A model generated the notes under the pieces. It was not told where the DNA came from, did no database searches, and saw only the letters and a list, made by a program, of their open reading frames with translations. A stretch of 64,000 nucleotides of DNA from Lactifluus volemus (lineage: Eukaryota; Basidiomycota; Agaricomycetes; Russulales; Russulaceae), in contig WTXI01000014.1 of NCBI GenBank assembly GCA_022376515.1, forward strand, positions 310,001 to 374,000. The letters are read 5' to 3'. This document shows, piece by piece, positions 26,255-37,002 of the stretch; within the stretch, counting starts at the first letter, position 1, and every line of letters starts with the position of its first letter. A program made the position numbers and the translations under genes.

Positions 26255-29200
26255 TCAGGCGACGATACAGTCTTCTCTAAGATTCAGATTGTACATCGTC
26301 TTATCAACAACTTTCTCAATCTTTTTCCAGTCGCTCCGTCGTTGTATAAACTCGTATATGTCCTGTGTCGGTAGAAGGTGAGTATAGAACAAACCACTAC
26401 TATGTGATGGATGTGCTCACTTCCGGTCGATACGCTCCTCCATAGCGTGTTACGTCACGGACGATCTGCGCGAGGTCTTTCGCATCTTCCACGATGAACA
26501 CATGACCGAGCATTTTGAGATTCGCAAAGTCGGATGTCAGCGACTGGATCTACCGCGCACGTGTCAGAAGTGAGTGAGAGAGTGAGAGAGAGGAGAGAGG
26601 GAGGGGGGCTGGGTGTTGGAAAGATGAACGCTTAAATTAACCTTTAGCGACGAAATGAAGGTGTGGTAAGCGTTCAGATCGGCGATGACCTGAAAGCCCC
26701 CGTTGAGCGAAATGATTTGGCGCTTGATGTGCTTCTGCAAAATCCTGCCGTTTCCAAAGAAAAAAAAAAAAAAAGACGAGTAGGTCAATGGGTCAAAATC
26801 GGATGAAACGAGTTTTCTGTGTTTGTTTACCCGATCAGCCGCACGCCCACCTCGCCCTCGAAAACTTCCAGCACTTCTCGGTTGACGTTCCCCTGGAGAA
26901 GCCGTATGTGCTCTTCGAGACATTTTATTGCCTCCGTGCAACCTTTTGAGGGTCCAAGAAGGAGAGGAGATTCTTCCGGCGGACAGTACGTCCGCGGAGG
27001 AGTAAGAGCCGTAATGATGTGATCCACCTGGAACAGCCCCTCAGCCAGCAAGCCTATGCAAAGATCAGAAATTGTTGAACCTGGTTCATGAGAACTTCGA
27101 TCCCAGCGTTTAGTCCTTTTGCGACCGAATCGTCAAGCAAGTTCTCAAACCGTTTCTTTTCTCTGGCAACAGGGTTCAAAAAATCTGATAGATCAACCAG
27201 GGGGGCCTAATTCAAACAACGTTAGGAACAAACAAATGAATGTTTTTTTTTTCCCACGTACTAGTTCTTTATCAAATATGCTTGCACGATGCTCTGGATC
27301 ATATCTCCGATATGAACCAACTCGAAAAATTGCACCAACGGTGCGACAGATGTCGACGCTTGTGCCGGCATCTCTGGGTCCGAGATGGAATCGGACAGTG
27401 CGGGAGGTTGATATGCCCGCATTTGTGTCATTGCCCTAATCCAGTGAGAAAGAACCCAGAATGATGAGATGACTACACACGATTCGAAACCGTTTCGCAC
27501 GTGTCGTTCCCCAAGAACGCCTAGCAATTCATTCGCGACCTCTTCAATAGTCTCCCGAATACGGACGCCATAAGTTCCGGGATAATTGACAAAAATCTCT
27601 ACACGCTTGAGCGTCTCTCGCGCGGCGTGAATCAATTCAAGAGTGACATCGAGGGAGAGAAGAAGTTGTAGGTTGTCGAAAGTGTGCAATGGTGAAGGTT
27701 TCGGAGATGTTGAAGGTGCTGCAGATTCATCACCCTGCTCGCTAGAGGCCTCGAGATTCTCTTCATCTTCCCAGAGCACGACATCAGCGGCGGTGTCCGT
27801 GCCCTTTGTGTACCCCTCTCTTGCAATACCCACATTTGCCTCACCGTCTCCGCCCCACCTCCACGGATCGAGCATCGCAATACCGTGAACGGCAGCACCC
27901 GAGACCGTCTCGACGGTACGTGGGACAACGGAAACCGGAATGAGAAGGAGGTTGGTGAAAGTTGAAAGGACGTTGCTTTTGAGATGGGCGGGGGAGGCAG
28001 AAGCCAGAAACGAGGGTTGTTGGGTACCCAGCATGGGAGGTGATTCAGTGTGAAGACTCGTCTACATGTATTGAATGTCTGGTATGAGCTCAGGAGACTG
28101 GGCACGAGGTGGGGAGAGGATGAACGATACCTTGTCTTCCCACTCTCGGCAGATGTGCTCGAAAGCTTGCTTTATGGAATCTACTTCCTCGTCAAGGTAT
28201 TCGTCCATGTTGGGTTCGAACATTCGATACCTGTCGTACCAGTTCATGATGGGAAAATTAGATCGATAGTGACAAACTCAAAAAAAGTGAAAGAGAGACA
28301 GTGTGCTTCGAACATAAACAAAGAGGGGTAAGGGGGGGAGGAAAACGCACACAACATCCTCAGCCTGTGTCTTGTTGATTCCTTTCTCCGCATCGGGCAG
28401 ATGCAGCTGGCCGGGAATTTCTAGAAGAGTATCCACGATGCGCCAGGCTTCCCGAAAACATGCAGCTGTTGCTCTCAAGAACAAGGCGCCATTCGCTAGA
28501 GAGCGGGCGTGGGTGAGAAGAGGTATAATGTATTCAGAAACCTATGAGAATCTGGGTTGAGCGGGGGAATAGGGTGGGCACGAGGTTTAACAACGTACTA
28601 CTTCCGTCGCAATACGGTCCGCAAACGACAGGATAACTCCTGCAGCCGGGGGGAAGACACGTACGGCGCGAGAACCATGCTCCCGAAGCGCGTCCAAGAC
28701 AATGCTCATGAAGGCATCCATCGACTCAAAATTCAAGGCGCCCTCTGGGCTGTGTATAGTTATTTCACGGCTCCAGACGGTGCGGAAAAACCGGACGCAT
28801 AACGTACGTGAAATTGTCCAGAGGTTTGTGCGCGCTTGTGACGTAGAAAATTTCCCGTTTCTCAGCCCAAACACGCCCTATTTCCCATTCAGCGATGGCG
28901 CCGCTTCCACTTTTATGCGGGTCCCAGATTTCCCAACTCGCTTCAGCAGCCTCGCGCATGCCATCCTCATCGGCCCGGCCGTCAGCAACGTCAAAGGCGT
29001 TGAGCAAGATAGTGTCGAACCGGTCAGAAGCAGCACGGAGGGCGGTCAGGAGGGACGGTGTCGATCGAAGGGGTTCAAGGTAGAAAAGAAATCGGTGAAG
29101 GAGATGGAGAGTTTTGGAGCGGTGTACAAAGGAGAGGGGAGGGGTCGTTGTCACGGGCGGGAAGAGGGAAGAGAGGATATGGTGAGGGGGTTCAAGTAAC

Positions 29201-29754
29201 GCTGGGGCAAGGTTTCTCAGGAGTCTGTGCGCACGAATGTAGAGAGCGCGGAACGAAGTAGCGCCGAGGACATTCGTGTCCTGCATCACGGTACCACTGC
29301 CAATAAAATTACCCACTTCGGGCGGGGAGGTTGTGAATCCACTTTGTGATGGGAAACTCTCAAACCCGAAACCAAAAGGATCCTCTCCGGACGTAAAGTC
29401 ACCAAAATCATCGTCCGCAACGTCTACGGTCAGCGTCGGAGGTTGTTCCGTAACGTCTCCGTGTGCCCGACTCTCCAGCTCGTCTAGTACAAGTCCAAAT
29501 CCATAGTGATCAATGCCTAAAAGAGAATATTTGTACTTCCAGAGTTCTTCGGAGACAGCAAGGCGGGCGAGGGCACGATTAGTACGCGCGTAGGCCGGGA
29601 TATCGGGTACCGGAGTGTATTGTAGAATGACCGAGTGAATTGATGATGGTAGTCTCCCGACAAAAGGTGATCCAGATCCCAACGCGTATCTATGTGAGCC
29701 AAATGAAGAACCCTGGTGGAGTTTGACTGGTTCAAGGGCTTTAAACTTGTCCAT
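26255..29754 (-). CDS. rcy1: Recyclin-1, F-box and Sec10-like protein (one-base frameshift)
   Basis: Rcy1 is an F-box protein acting in endosome-to-plasma-membrane recycling; its C-terminal half resembles exocyst Sec10. Eleven exons run 29754-28808, 28749-28599, 28541-28351, 28230-28131, 28061-27481, 27435-27262, 27206-27081, 27027-26831, 26744-26642, 26549-26421 and 26362-26255. The F-box is at residues about 30-80 (RLPSSIHSVILQYTPVPDI). The Sec10-like part includes CTEAIKCLEEH, LQKHIKRQIISLNGGFQV and DVTRYGGAYRPEDIYEF. Exon 6 as given ends in an in-frame TAG. Adding one base to the three-base run at 27274-27276 gives YFDKEL, the family sequence, and 935 codons in all. Introns range from 45 bp to 120 bp. 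The ATG at 29754 gives the MDKFKALEPVKL start seen in this family. Confidence 0.93.
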
Positions 29755-29862
29755 TGGACCGTAACAATCTCTCAACCATGGAAAGCGCTGAGCAAAAGAG
29801 GAATCCTTTACCCATCTGGTTTAGCGCCGGATTATATTATCACAATACCAGCCATCACTAAT

Positions 29863-29955
29863 GGCCCAATGGTCTAGTGGTACGATGCTCGCTTTGGGTA
29901 AAGCTTACAGCTGTCACTCTGCGAGCGGTCCTGGGTTCGAACCCCAGTTGGGCCC
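29863..29955 (+). tRNA. tRNA-Pro (anticodon TGG) with a 21-nt intron
   Basis: The sequence folds as a complete tRNA. A 7-bp acceptor stem pairs GGCCCAA (29863-29869) with TTGGGCC (29948-29954), with C as discriminator at 29955. The anticodon stem pairs CTCGC (29888-29892) with GCGAG (29921-29925) around a TTTGGG loop with anticodon TGG at 29895-29897. The T arm is CTGGG-TTCGAAC-CCCAG. A 21-nt intron (29899-29919) sits after position 37, the standard nuclear location. A run of T follows at 29959-29965 as an RNA polymerase III terminator. It lies 108 bp upstream of rcy1 and is transcribed away from it. Confidence 0.95.
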
Positions 29956-30321
29956 CAGTCTTTTTTCTTGTTTTTCCCTGGCAACCGTAAACTATGGTCG
30001 CCCTTGCCCCTGTACGTACAAGCATTGATTGCCTACAAAGGACAATCCTCACAGGCCGTCGACAAACAATCAGTTAATTTAGCAACACAAAATTTATTAA
30101 TAATACGGCCCCCAGTACATTCTGACTATTAGTTCAGTCAAACGCAGACTGTCAAGCATAATTCTCCCCTGGCAAGTATTCTACCGAGTTATCCGATTGG
30201 TCCGCATCCCCACGGAAACAACTAGGCAATTTTGTGATTGTGAGCATGAGTGAGTATTGACATAGCCAAACAAATACCGCTTAGTATCTCTGACGATCCT
30301 CAGAAAGTGCGTCAGAAGAGA
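29956..30321 (+). other. Short intergenic region
   Basis: About 370 bases after the tRNA terminator. It is A/T-rich around 30060-30100. I see no gene. Confidence 0.4.
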
Positions 30322-31306
30322 TTACGCAGCTAGGCCGCCACGGACTCGGACTCGGAGGAAGAACTCGGCGATAGTGCTCCTTGGTCTATGAACAGAAGTG
30401 TGGTCGAAGATTGAATCGGAATGAGACGGAAAGAGCGCTTGACGACCAGCCCGAGTCATGCATTTGGTAAGAGCCTGGATACAGCTTTGCTCAGCCCAGA
30501 ACAGCAGGGGTGGTCGTGGTGGGAAGAACGGCTTGAAAGGACTGAAGAAACGAATCGAACCCGGGTTGTGCGGGGGGTGAGATAACGACTTATTAAATTG
30601 AGGATCTGATCCACTGGGATTCTCGGTGATCCTGTCAGCGCTCTCCTCGGAGAAGAAGAAACATTCAGTATCCAATGACCTAGCGCGACCAATGTGATGT
30701 ATTGGTGACCTCGGCAAACTTTTTTTTTTCACAGGATCATCGTCGGGGTCAATGGTGACCGTGAAGGAAGCCAAGGGTGAGAAAGACGAAATCCGCAAAA
30801 CGAACTGTCATGTGTGTGTGAGAGAGACGATGCGCCGCAAAGAGCTACTACTTACTGGGAAGCAGCATCAAGAAGATGAACCAAAATTGCTACAGGTGGG
30901 TCAGGACGCTCATTTATCAGTTCTTCCACGCCGCTACCCCGAAATAACTTGAACAGTTGGGCCAAATTGGGTCGTTTTGAAGAAGGAAAGTCGGATCTTC
31001 CAATCCCAGGATGAAGAATGGGGAAGCTGTGCAGAAGGAGGAGAGTGGTCCGAGGGAAGGCCTTCCCCAGCCTTCGAGTAGTGAGAGGGGTCTACATTGA
31101 TGATTCTGGAATCGACGAGGACAAGACGGCCATCGCTTCTTGTGTTACAGGTAGTATGCGCCACGAAGCCAGAAGGGGATTGGTCGGCCTCAACTTTCTC
31201 ACCTTGACGAAATCAAATCGAGATGGTATTTGCTGAGCGCGAATGAGACGTGCTGCGTATCTTGATACCCTCGGACATCATTCGAGACAATCAATCTTTG
31301 TGAGCG
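30322..31306 (-). CDS. Unrecognised gene, probably multi-exon and frameshifted
   Basis: The minus strand carries a protein-like chain that splices well. It starts with readable coding at about 31306 (ARSQRLIVSNDVRGYQDT...), then an intron at 31150-31209 with a CAG acceptor. It continues as SDGRLVLVDSRIINVDPSHY, RPNLAQLFKLFRGSGVEELI and PPVAILVHLLDAASQ. A second intron (near 30801-30860) joins to FVLRISSFSPLASFTVTIDP. The last exon ends at 30322. Between SSSWDWK (near 30990) and SSKRPNLA the frame changes by two, which two one-base additions in short C and T runs would fix. The start codon was not found; it should lie close to the pre1 stop. I cannot name the family. Confidence 0.45.
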
Positions 31307-31369
31307 TGCTCTCACGCGCGTTCGTATATTCGAGATCAGTCGCGTTGACTTTGGCAGTCTATTACAAAA

Positions 31370-32118
31370 TTACAGCTTGACTTCCCGTACGCCATCCTTG
31401 TCAACAACCTTTACAATGTAGTTGCCCGGGGCAACTACCAAGCGTTGTGCCGTCTCGTTTATCGCGCGCCGGAGAACGTCAAGACCTTCTTCCAAAGAAC
31501 CATCGGGGTTGTGGTATCTGTAAATCATCATATTCAGACCCGACAGAACTTTCGACGATGCACAGGGGAAGCACACGTCCCGTCCGAAAGAGGGGCAATG
31601 TCCGATAAAAAAAATCCACTCACCGGTCTAATAAACCCAGTGCAAAGTAACTTCCATAACCATGGGCTGCGAATGGCACGGAAGCCATAGTACCGAGATA
31701 GTCGATCCAGTATAGATGTGGTGATTCGGCTGCTGTGTCGAATCCCCCAACAGCAAGTTGACGGTGTAAGGTGAGCGAGAACGAAGTGATTCTGCCAGCG
31801 ACCGACGAATCCACGACGCGGCGGACTGTGGACGGAGCGGATAGAGGTTGCGGATGTGATAGAGTCTAATATTTCGCTCTATGAATTCAGCGAACTGAAC
31901 AGTGTCACCTACGTGAATTTGCGCAGGTGAGAAATTGAACATCGGGGATGTATATACATACACGTACCTGACTCTCCAGAGTAGGCCATGAGAAGGTGGG
32001 GGCTGAGAGTTTTGATCTTGTCCTCATCAACTTTCATTTTTACGATAGAACGTGATGCAGTAGTGTCTGCAGCAACGAGAACATAATCTTTTCCTGTAAG
32101 CGCAAACGAGCATTCCAT
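31370..32118 (-). CDS. pre1: 20S proteasome subunit beta-4 (Pre1/PSMB2), one-base frameshift
   Basis: A non-catalytic beta subunit of the 20S core proteasome. Exons are 32118-31968, 31908-31624 and 31517-31370. The protein starts MECSFALTGKDYVLVAADTT and contains the family blocks DKIKTLSPHLLMAYSGE, GDTVQFAEFIERNI and LYWIDYLGTMASVPFAAHGY. It lacks the propeptide and catalytic Thr of active beta subunits, as expected. In exon 2 the frame breaks inside the five-base run at 31744-31748: the given frame reads NLLLGDSTQQ, while one extra G gives NLLLGGFDTA and continues correctly. With it the protein is 194 residues, close to the yeast length of 198. Because this gene is essential in yeast, the break is more likely a sequence error than a real mutation. 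Confidence 0.95.
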
Positions 32119-32602
32119 GGTGTTGTTGAGAAACGGTGAGTCTTGGACGACGCGTCACTTGTCAGGGACACACTGGCAGTAATTACATAACTCGCGTTCA
32201 AGTCAGCGCTTGACACAAGCCTCACTGACAACCACCACCTTGCAAATCCAGCAGAACATATCCAAGCCTGAGAGAAATGCAAGCCCGTGTAGGAAAGATG
32301 TGTGAATAGTTGTGAGATTTGACGAGTGTGGCTCCTGGCATCAGCCTTGGGCTTTCTGCCACCATCCTGTACGTTTATCATAACTTCTAACAATGTACTG
32401 TATCCCATTTCCATTGTTCAGGGTAACAAGTCGAGAGGGAGCAAGTTGTAAACACGACACGCGTGGGCCATTATGTAAAATAAATGTTGAAACAAGTCCA
32501 GTTCCCGGCTCGGTCACACTTGGCGGGGTGTGGCATGTTCAACCGATTGTGCCACTAACACCTGAATTTTCCCTCATTCTTTCTGTAACTTCATCGTGTG
32601 TT
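32119..32602 (+). promoter_or_regulatory. Divergent promoter of pre1 and the membrane protein gene
   Basis: About 480 bases between two divergent start codons (32118 on minus, 32603 on plus). CT-rich stretches lie just upstream of the plus-strand ATG. I could not identify a TATA box or a defined proteasome-associated control element by eye. Confidence 0.45.
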
Positions 32603-33848
32603 ATGCCACGCACGCTCCTCGTCTCCTTTTCTCTCCTGGCGCTGGTCGTTACCGCTCGTCCTATCGCTCCCGTTCCGTACGTGTTGAGTTGCAACTGTTT
32701 TTTTTTTCTCGTACAACCTCATTCCTGTACTATGCAGCGAATATTCACAACCTGTGGAAGTTCAAGATGCCATCAAGGCTATATTTGAAGAGCGCACCAA
32801 GTTCGTTCAGAAATCGCTATTGTCCTTTGCGCTTTTCATGAACCTTTTTTTTTTCAGGCAATCCGACCATGATTTACCTCACGACGAAATTAATATCCAT
32901 TTGATTTCTGACGAAGGCCAGCAAGCTGTTCTTTCCCAGCTCGATGGCAGTGCTATCAAAGCACTCGTGCCCCTTGACTCTTCTCAGGGTGAAACCTTTC
33001 CCGAGGTTCAGAGATTACGAGACATGTTGGGTGGTTCAAAGCACCTGAATGACATCGAGGGTGCTTCTGTGGCGGAACTCACGGATGATGTCGAGGTTCC
33101 CGCTCTTCCAACTGAGGACCTACACCCTTCCGGGTTAACCTCTTCCACCGTGTCTTCGCCTTGGGAAGCGGCACGTGTTTTGACTGGGTTCTCACTCGCT
33201 TCCCTCCTCGCCGTGTACACTCTCATCAGTGTGGCAGCAGTGCTTTTCGCCTTTTACTTTATCCGGGGGTTCCTTCACCTCGGCCAAGATCAAGGAGAAA
33301 AGCAATTGCTACGCCCCGCAGACGTGGAATCGGGCGACGTGGATGAAAAAGGTACCATCACGCAGGAAAAGGTTGCGGGCGAGAGCCGTACCCCTGATCC
33401 ACCCATCGGCGTACTTGTAGACATCGATGCCGAGGCTAGTACGGCAAGTGAAGAGGTCGAGGATGCAAGCAACAATAAGTCCAGTACACGTATTTCACGG
33501 TCATTGGCGTTGTCGCTCAATACGAACCCTTGGCTCGTCCCTCTTCCCCCTTCCCCACTTCTCCTAGCTGTTCAGCTCCACGATGACGTGACAACAGGAG
33601 GAAATCCATACCCTATGCGGGCTATGGTGGCATTCGAGGAACAGCCTGGAACTGATGCGCGTAATACCAATGCAGCAGCAGCAGTTGTCGACGTGGCTCT
33701 CGCGATGCAGCTGAGAACTGGCTTTGGCATGACTGCAGACGGGGCATGGTTAGTTCGCTTCGTGATGGCTGTGTTCGGATGGGTCACCATCCTTCTCGGT
33801 CGCGGAGGGGAAAGACAGGATGGAGGAAGAAGGATGTTAGGGTGGTGA
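32603..33848 (+). CDS. Secretory-pathway membrane protein, unrecognised
   Basis: Exons 32603-32676, 32738-32800 and 32858-33848 encode 375 residues. The first exon is a clear signal peptide (LLVSFSLLALVVTARP). A luminal or extracellular acidic region follows. One strong transmembrane helix lies around 33215-33260 (TLISVAAVLFAFYFIRGF). The tail is acidic and rich in Glu and Asp, and a weaker hydrophobic stretch near the C-terminus (VRFVMAVFGWVTILLG) could be a second helix. Both introns are GT-AG with long T runs before the acceptor. I do not recognise a domain. The start is chosen because the signal peptide begins exactly there. Confidence 0.7.
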
Positions 33849-33969
33849 AGGTCTCATGGTATAATATCTTACGTCATTAGTAGGCACTGGCGCCAACACG
33901 CGTGTCACTGTCAATCAACTGTCTCTCTCTTGTCTTTGCGTAAACCACCAACACGGTTGTTAAAAAATC

Positions 33970-36612
33970 ATGACGGGCTTTATGCCCTCCCAGTTGCTGA
34001 CGAGGCGGCATCAGACGTTCTGCACAATGGGCAGGCGTTGCCAAAATCCTCGGACCCCCGTGGGCACGTTTCCCGGTCATTACCATTGGGCTCGCGGGTG
34101 TTCAAGTGATGTGGTCCATCGAAATGGCTTATGGTGAGCGACTCTAGCAAAGCGACCGCATTGAATGACCCATAAACTGCGTAGCGTCCCCATACCTCAT
34201 CTCTCTGGGCCTTGCCAAGGCACTGATGGCCCTCGTTTTCGTTGCTGGACCACTTCTGGTCTCATCGTTCAGCCCTTAATCGGTCTGCCCTGACCCCACT
34301 CCCACATTGCCTCAACTGATTGATAACCTGTGCAGGTGTCATGGCTGACAACTCCAAATCCCGCTTTGGCCGCAGAAGACCGTTCATCGTAGCGGGTGTG
34401 GCCATCTGCTCTGTGGGCCTCATCCTCCTCGGTTTCACTCGAAATTTTGCGTCTATCATCACAGAATGGGGATCTCCTTCCGTATCTACACCACTCCTTT
34501 CCGATGCCCGAGCCAGGACTCTTACAAGAAATTTTTAGAATAACCGTCTCACCATCTGGCTTGCCGTTTTATCAATATACTGCATCGATTTCAGCATCAA
34601 TGCAGGCAAGTAAAACCTCCCTCTGTCTGCGTGTACTGGAAACGCTGACAAGAGTACCAGTCCAAGCTGTGGATCGTGCCCTTCTTGTGGATATCCTTCC
34701 CCGCGCCGAACAAGCAAAAGGAAACGCATGGGCGGCGATCATGTTGGGTATCGGTAGTGTGGCCGGCTTTTTCTTGTGAGTGTCGACCGGCGTAATCCAC
34801 CGCACTACCTCCGCTTACTAAAACGAGACAGCGGCGGTATCAACTTGCCGTCGTGGTTGCCATTTCTCGGACGGACCGAGTTGGAAGTCTTATCAGTTGT
34901 TGGCTCCGCCATTCTCATCGGCACGCACCTCACTACCATCACTTCCGTAAAGGAGCGTATCCTTCTCGCATCGAGGTACGCTCTTTTAATCTGTCCCCAT
35001 CTAGGATCTGATCAACTATTTGCTGTTTTCAGTAAAAGCAGAAAGACTTTCCGTCAGGAAATTCGCGATATCTGGGTCAACGCACGGAATTTACCCCCAG
35101 TAATTCGTCGGATCGTCCGTCCCGTCCTTTATCTGCCAATGAATGCTCATTGAATTTTGCCGTGGTAGTGCATAATTCAATTCTTGTGCGCATCTCATTC
35201 ACGTCTGATAAACGCATCTCACGATTCCTTACTTTAGTGCATGGTCAGCTTGGTTCCCCATCCTCTTCTACACAACGCTTTACGTTGGCGAGCTATACAA
35301 GCGATCGCTCCCTCTTCCGCCTTTGAAGGAAGTATCGATGACATCGAGGAAGAGGGGACACGACTAGGCTCCCAAGCGCAACTTTACTCTTCCCTACTAG
35401 CCCTGGCTACCAACGTTTTAGCCCCACTTATTGTTGAGGAAGCATCGCCAAGCCCCATGCTCGTCAGACCGCCGAGGCGATGGTGGCAACGTAAAATACA
35501 TTTAGCGACTTTGTGGGCCCTGTCCCTCCTATTTTTTGCGCTTTGCATGTTTGGCACCTTGTGAGTCTACTCTCCCAAGAAGTCTAAAGAAAAAAGGTTG
35601 AAATGAGCCCCACACTTCCTCCGCAGTCTTACGAGCAGTCCCGCTGGCGCCACATTCATCATGACCCTCGTCGGATTCCCTTGGGCAATTTCCCAATGGG
35701 CACCGTTCTCCTTGGTGCGCCCGTCCCACCGCATACAGGTCGTTTCCCTGGTCGCTAATGCACACACGTTCTAAAAAGCTTGCCGATGCGATTCACACGA
35801 CACCAGATCCCGTTTCGGGGGAAACCGACATGGATGATAACCAGTCTATCCTTCTCACCGATACCAGCACGCACCACCGACCACCACAACACGAGGAATT
35901 GTTTGCAGTCGAAGGCGGAGATTCCGATGATGACGGAGAGGTCGTGACGGGTCGTGACGGGGTGGTGCAGGAGGATCCGGAGGAAGAAGAGTGGGACAAA
36001 GTCGTCGATGATGAGATGGAAGAAGGTGATGGCGATCGACAGGTCCTCATGGGAAATATCGACGCACGTCGTAGTTGGGCAGATATCGCCGATCTTGGAG
36101 AGAACCCTGGACGGAGACCGGGTCGAGAGAGTTTGAGCGCGAAGGCTGGGATCATCCTGGTTTGTTGAGCTACTCCTCCTCTCCCTCTCCCCTGGAGAAC
36201 AAGAACTGATAGTCACACGCTCGTTCTCTTAGGGCATACACAACATTTTTATCGTCATTCCACAGTTCCTCGTCACCGCGTTTACCGCGTTCATATTCGC
36301 CATCCTCGAACCACACAAGTCCGTCCTCCACGGGGACCACGCCGGAAAGACACCGCCCGGTTCGAACATAACCGCCATTTCCATCACCGATAACATCACC
36401 ACCACAACGTCTCTGGCAGCGCCTCGTCAAGAAGTCGAGTACCCTCCCAGCGGTCCGAATTCTGTCGCAATCATTTTCAGGTGAGTCTCCTCCGATCTCG
36501 GAGTGCACTTTCTGTAATCTCATTCACATGCCGCAGAATCGGGGGCATATGGGCCTTGATTGCCTTTGTCCTTTCTTGGAGACTTGCAAAGGAACTACGG
36601 CGCAACTATTGA
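33970..36612 (+). CDS. MFS sucrose/alpha-glucoside transporter (SUT-like), four one-base frameshifts
   Basis: Proton-coupled disaccharide carrier of the plasma membrane, related to plant SUTs and fission yeast Sut1. Thirteen exons: 33970-34133, 34185-34282, 34336-34481, 34539-34605, 34661-34775, 34832-34975, 35033-35114, 35169-35185, 35238-35560, 35627-35714, 35779-36159, 36233-36480, 36537-36612. Family features are GVQVMWSIEMAY in helix 1, the loop motif SKSRFGRRRP, NAVQAVDRALLVDILP, and twelve predicted helices. A long acidic loop lies in exon 11. Four frame breaks need one added base each, near 33987, 34054-34058, 34254 and 35310. With them the coding length is exactly 651 codons. Exon 8 is only 17 nt, and intron 4 is GC-AG. 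Which sugar it carries cannot be told from sequence. Confidence 0.93.
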
Positions 36613-37002
36613 TTGCCTGCCAATGCGCATCTCACCCGTTTCTTAGTTTTTTTTTTCTGGTGCTTTGGTACAAATTATATCGCATTTCGTACACAACCTT
36701 GACACTCTATTCATGATAGCAATCGAGAATAATGCCAGTTGTGGCCTACACATTTTCACACGGGCCCCCTAACTCGATGTGAACACTTTCTTTGACATCG
36801 TCTGCAAACTGCGATCGCACTCAGCGCTTGAAAACGTCTTTCGCCATATTTGTAGTTCCCCATTGATCATACTGGTTATCCCTATGTCCTACCACTTAAT
36901 GCGCTGACACCATCACGCCCATAATAACACGATGGGCGCTACTAGGACGACAAGTCACACGCGCGGCTCGAGTCATAAATGCTTCCCCCAATTACCGAGA
37001 TA
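36613..37002 (+). other. Short region between convergent genes
   Basis: 390 bases between the 3' ends of the transporter (+) and urc4 (-). It probably holds both 3' UTRs. I see no other feature. Confidence 0.5.

Noticed and set aside
30690..30760. A 53-bp GT-AG intron in the last exon of the unrecognised gene
   Set aside because: Removing it shifts the frame into an immediate stop, while the unspliced frame is open to the end.
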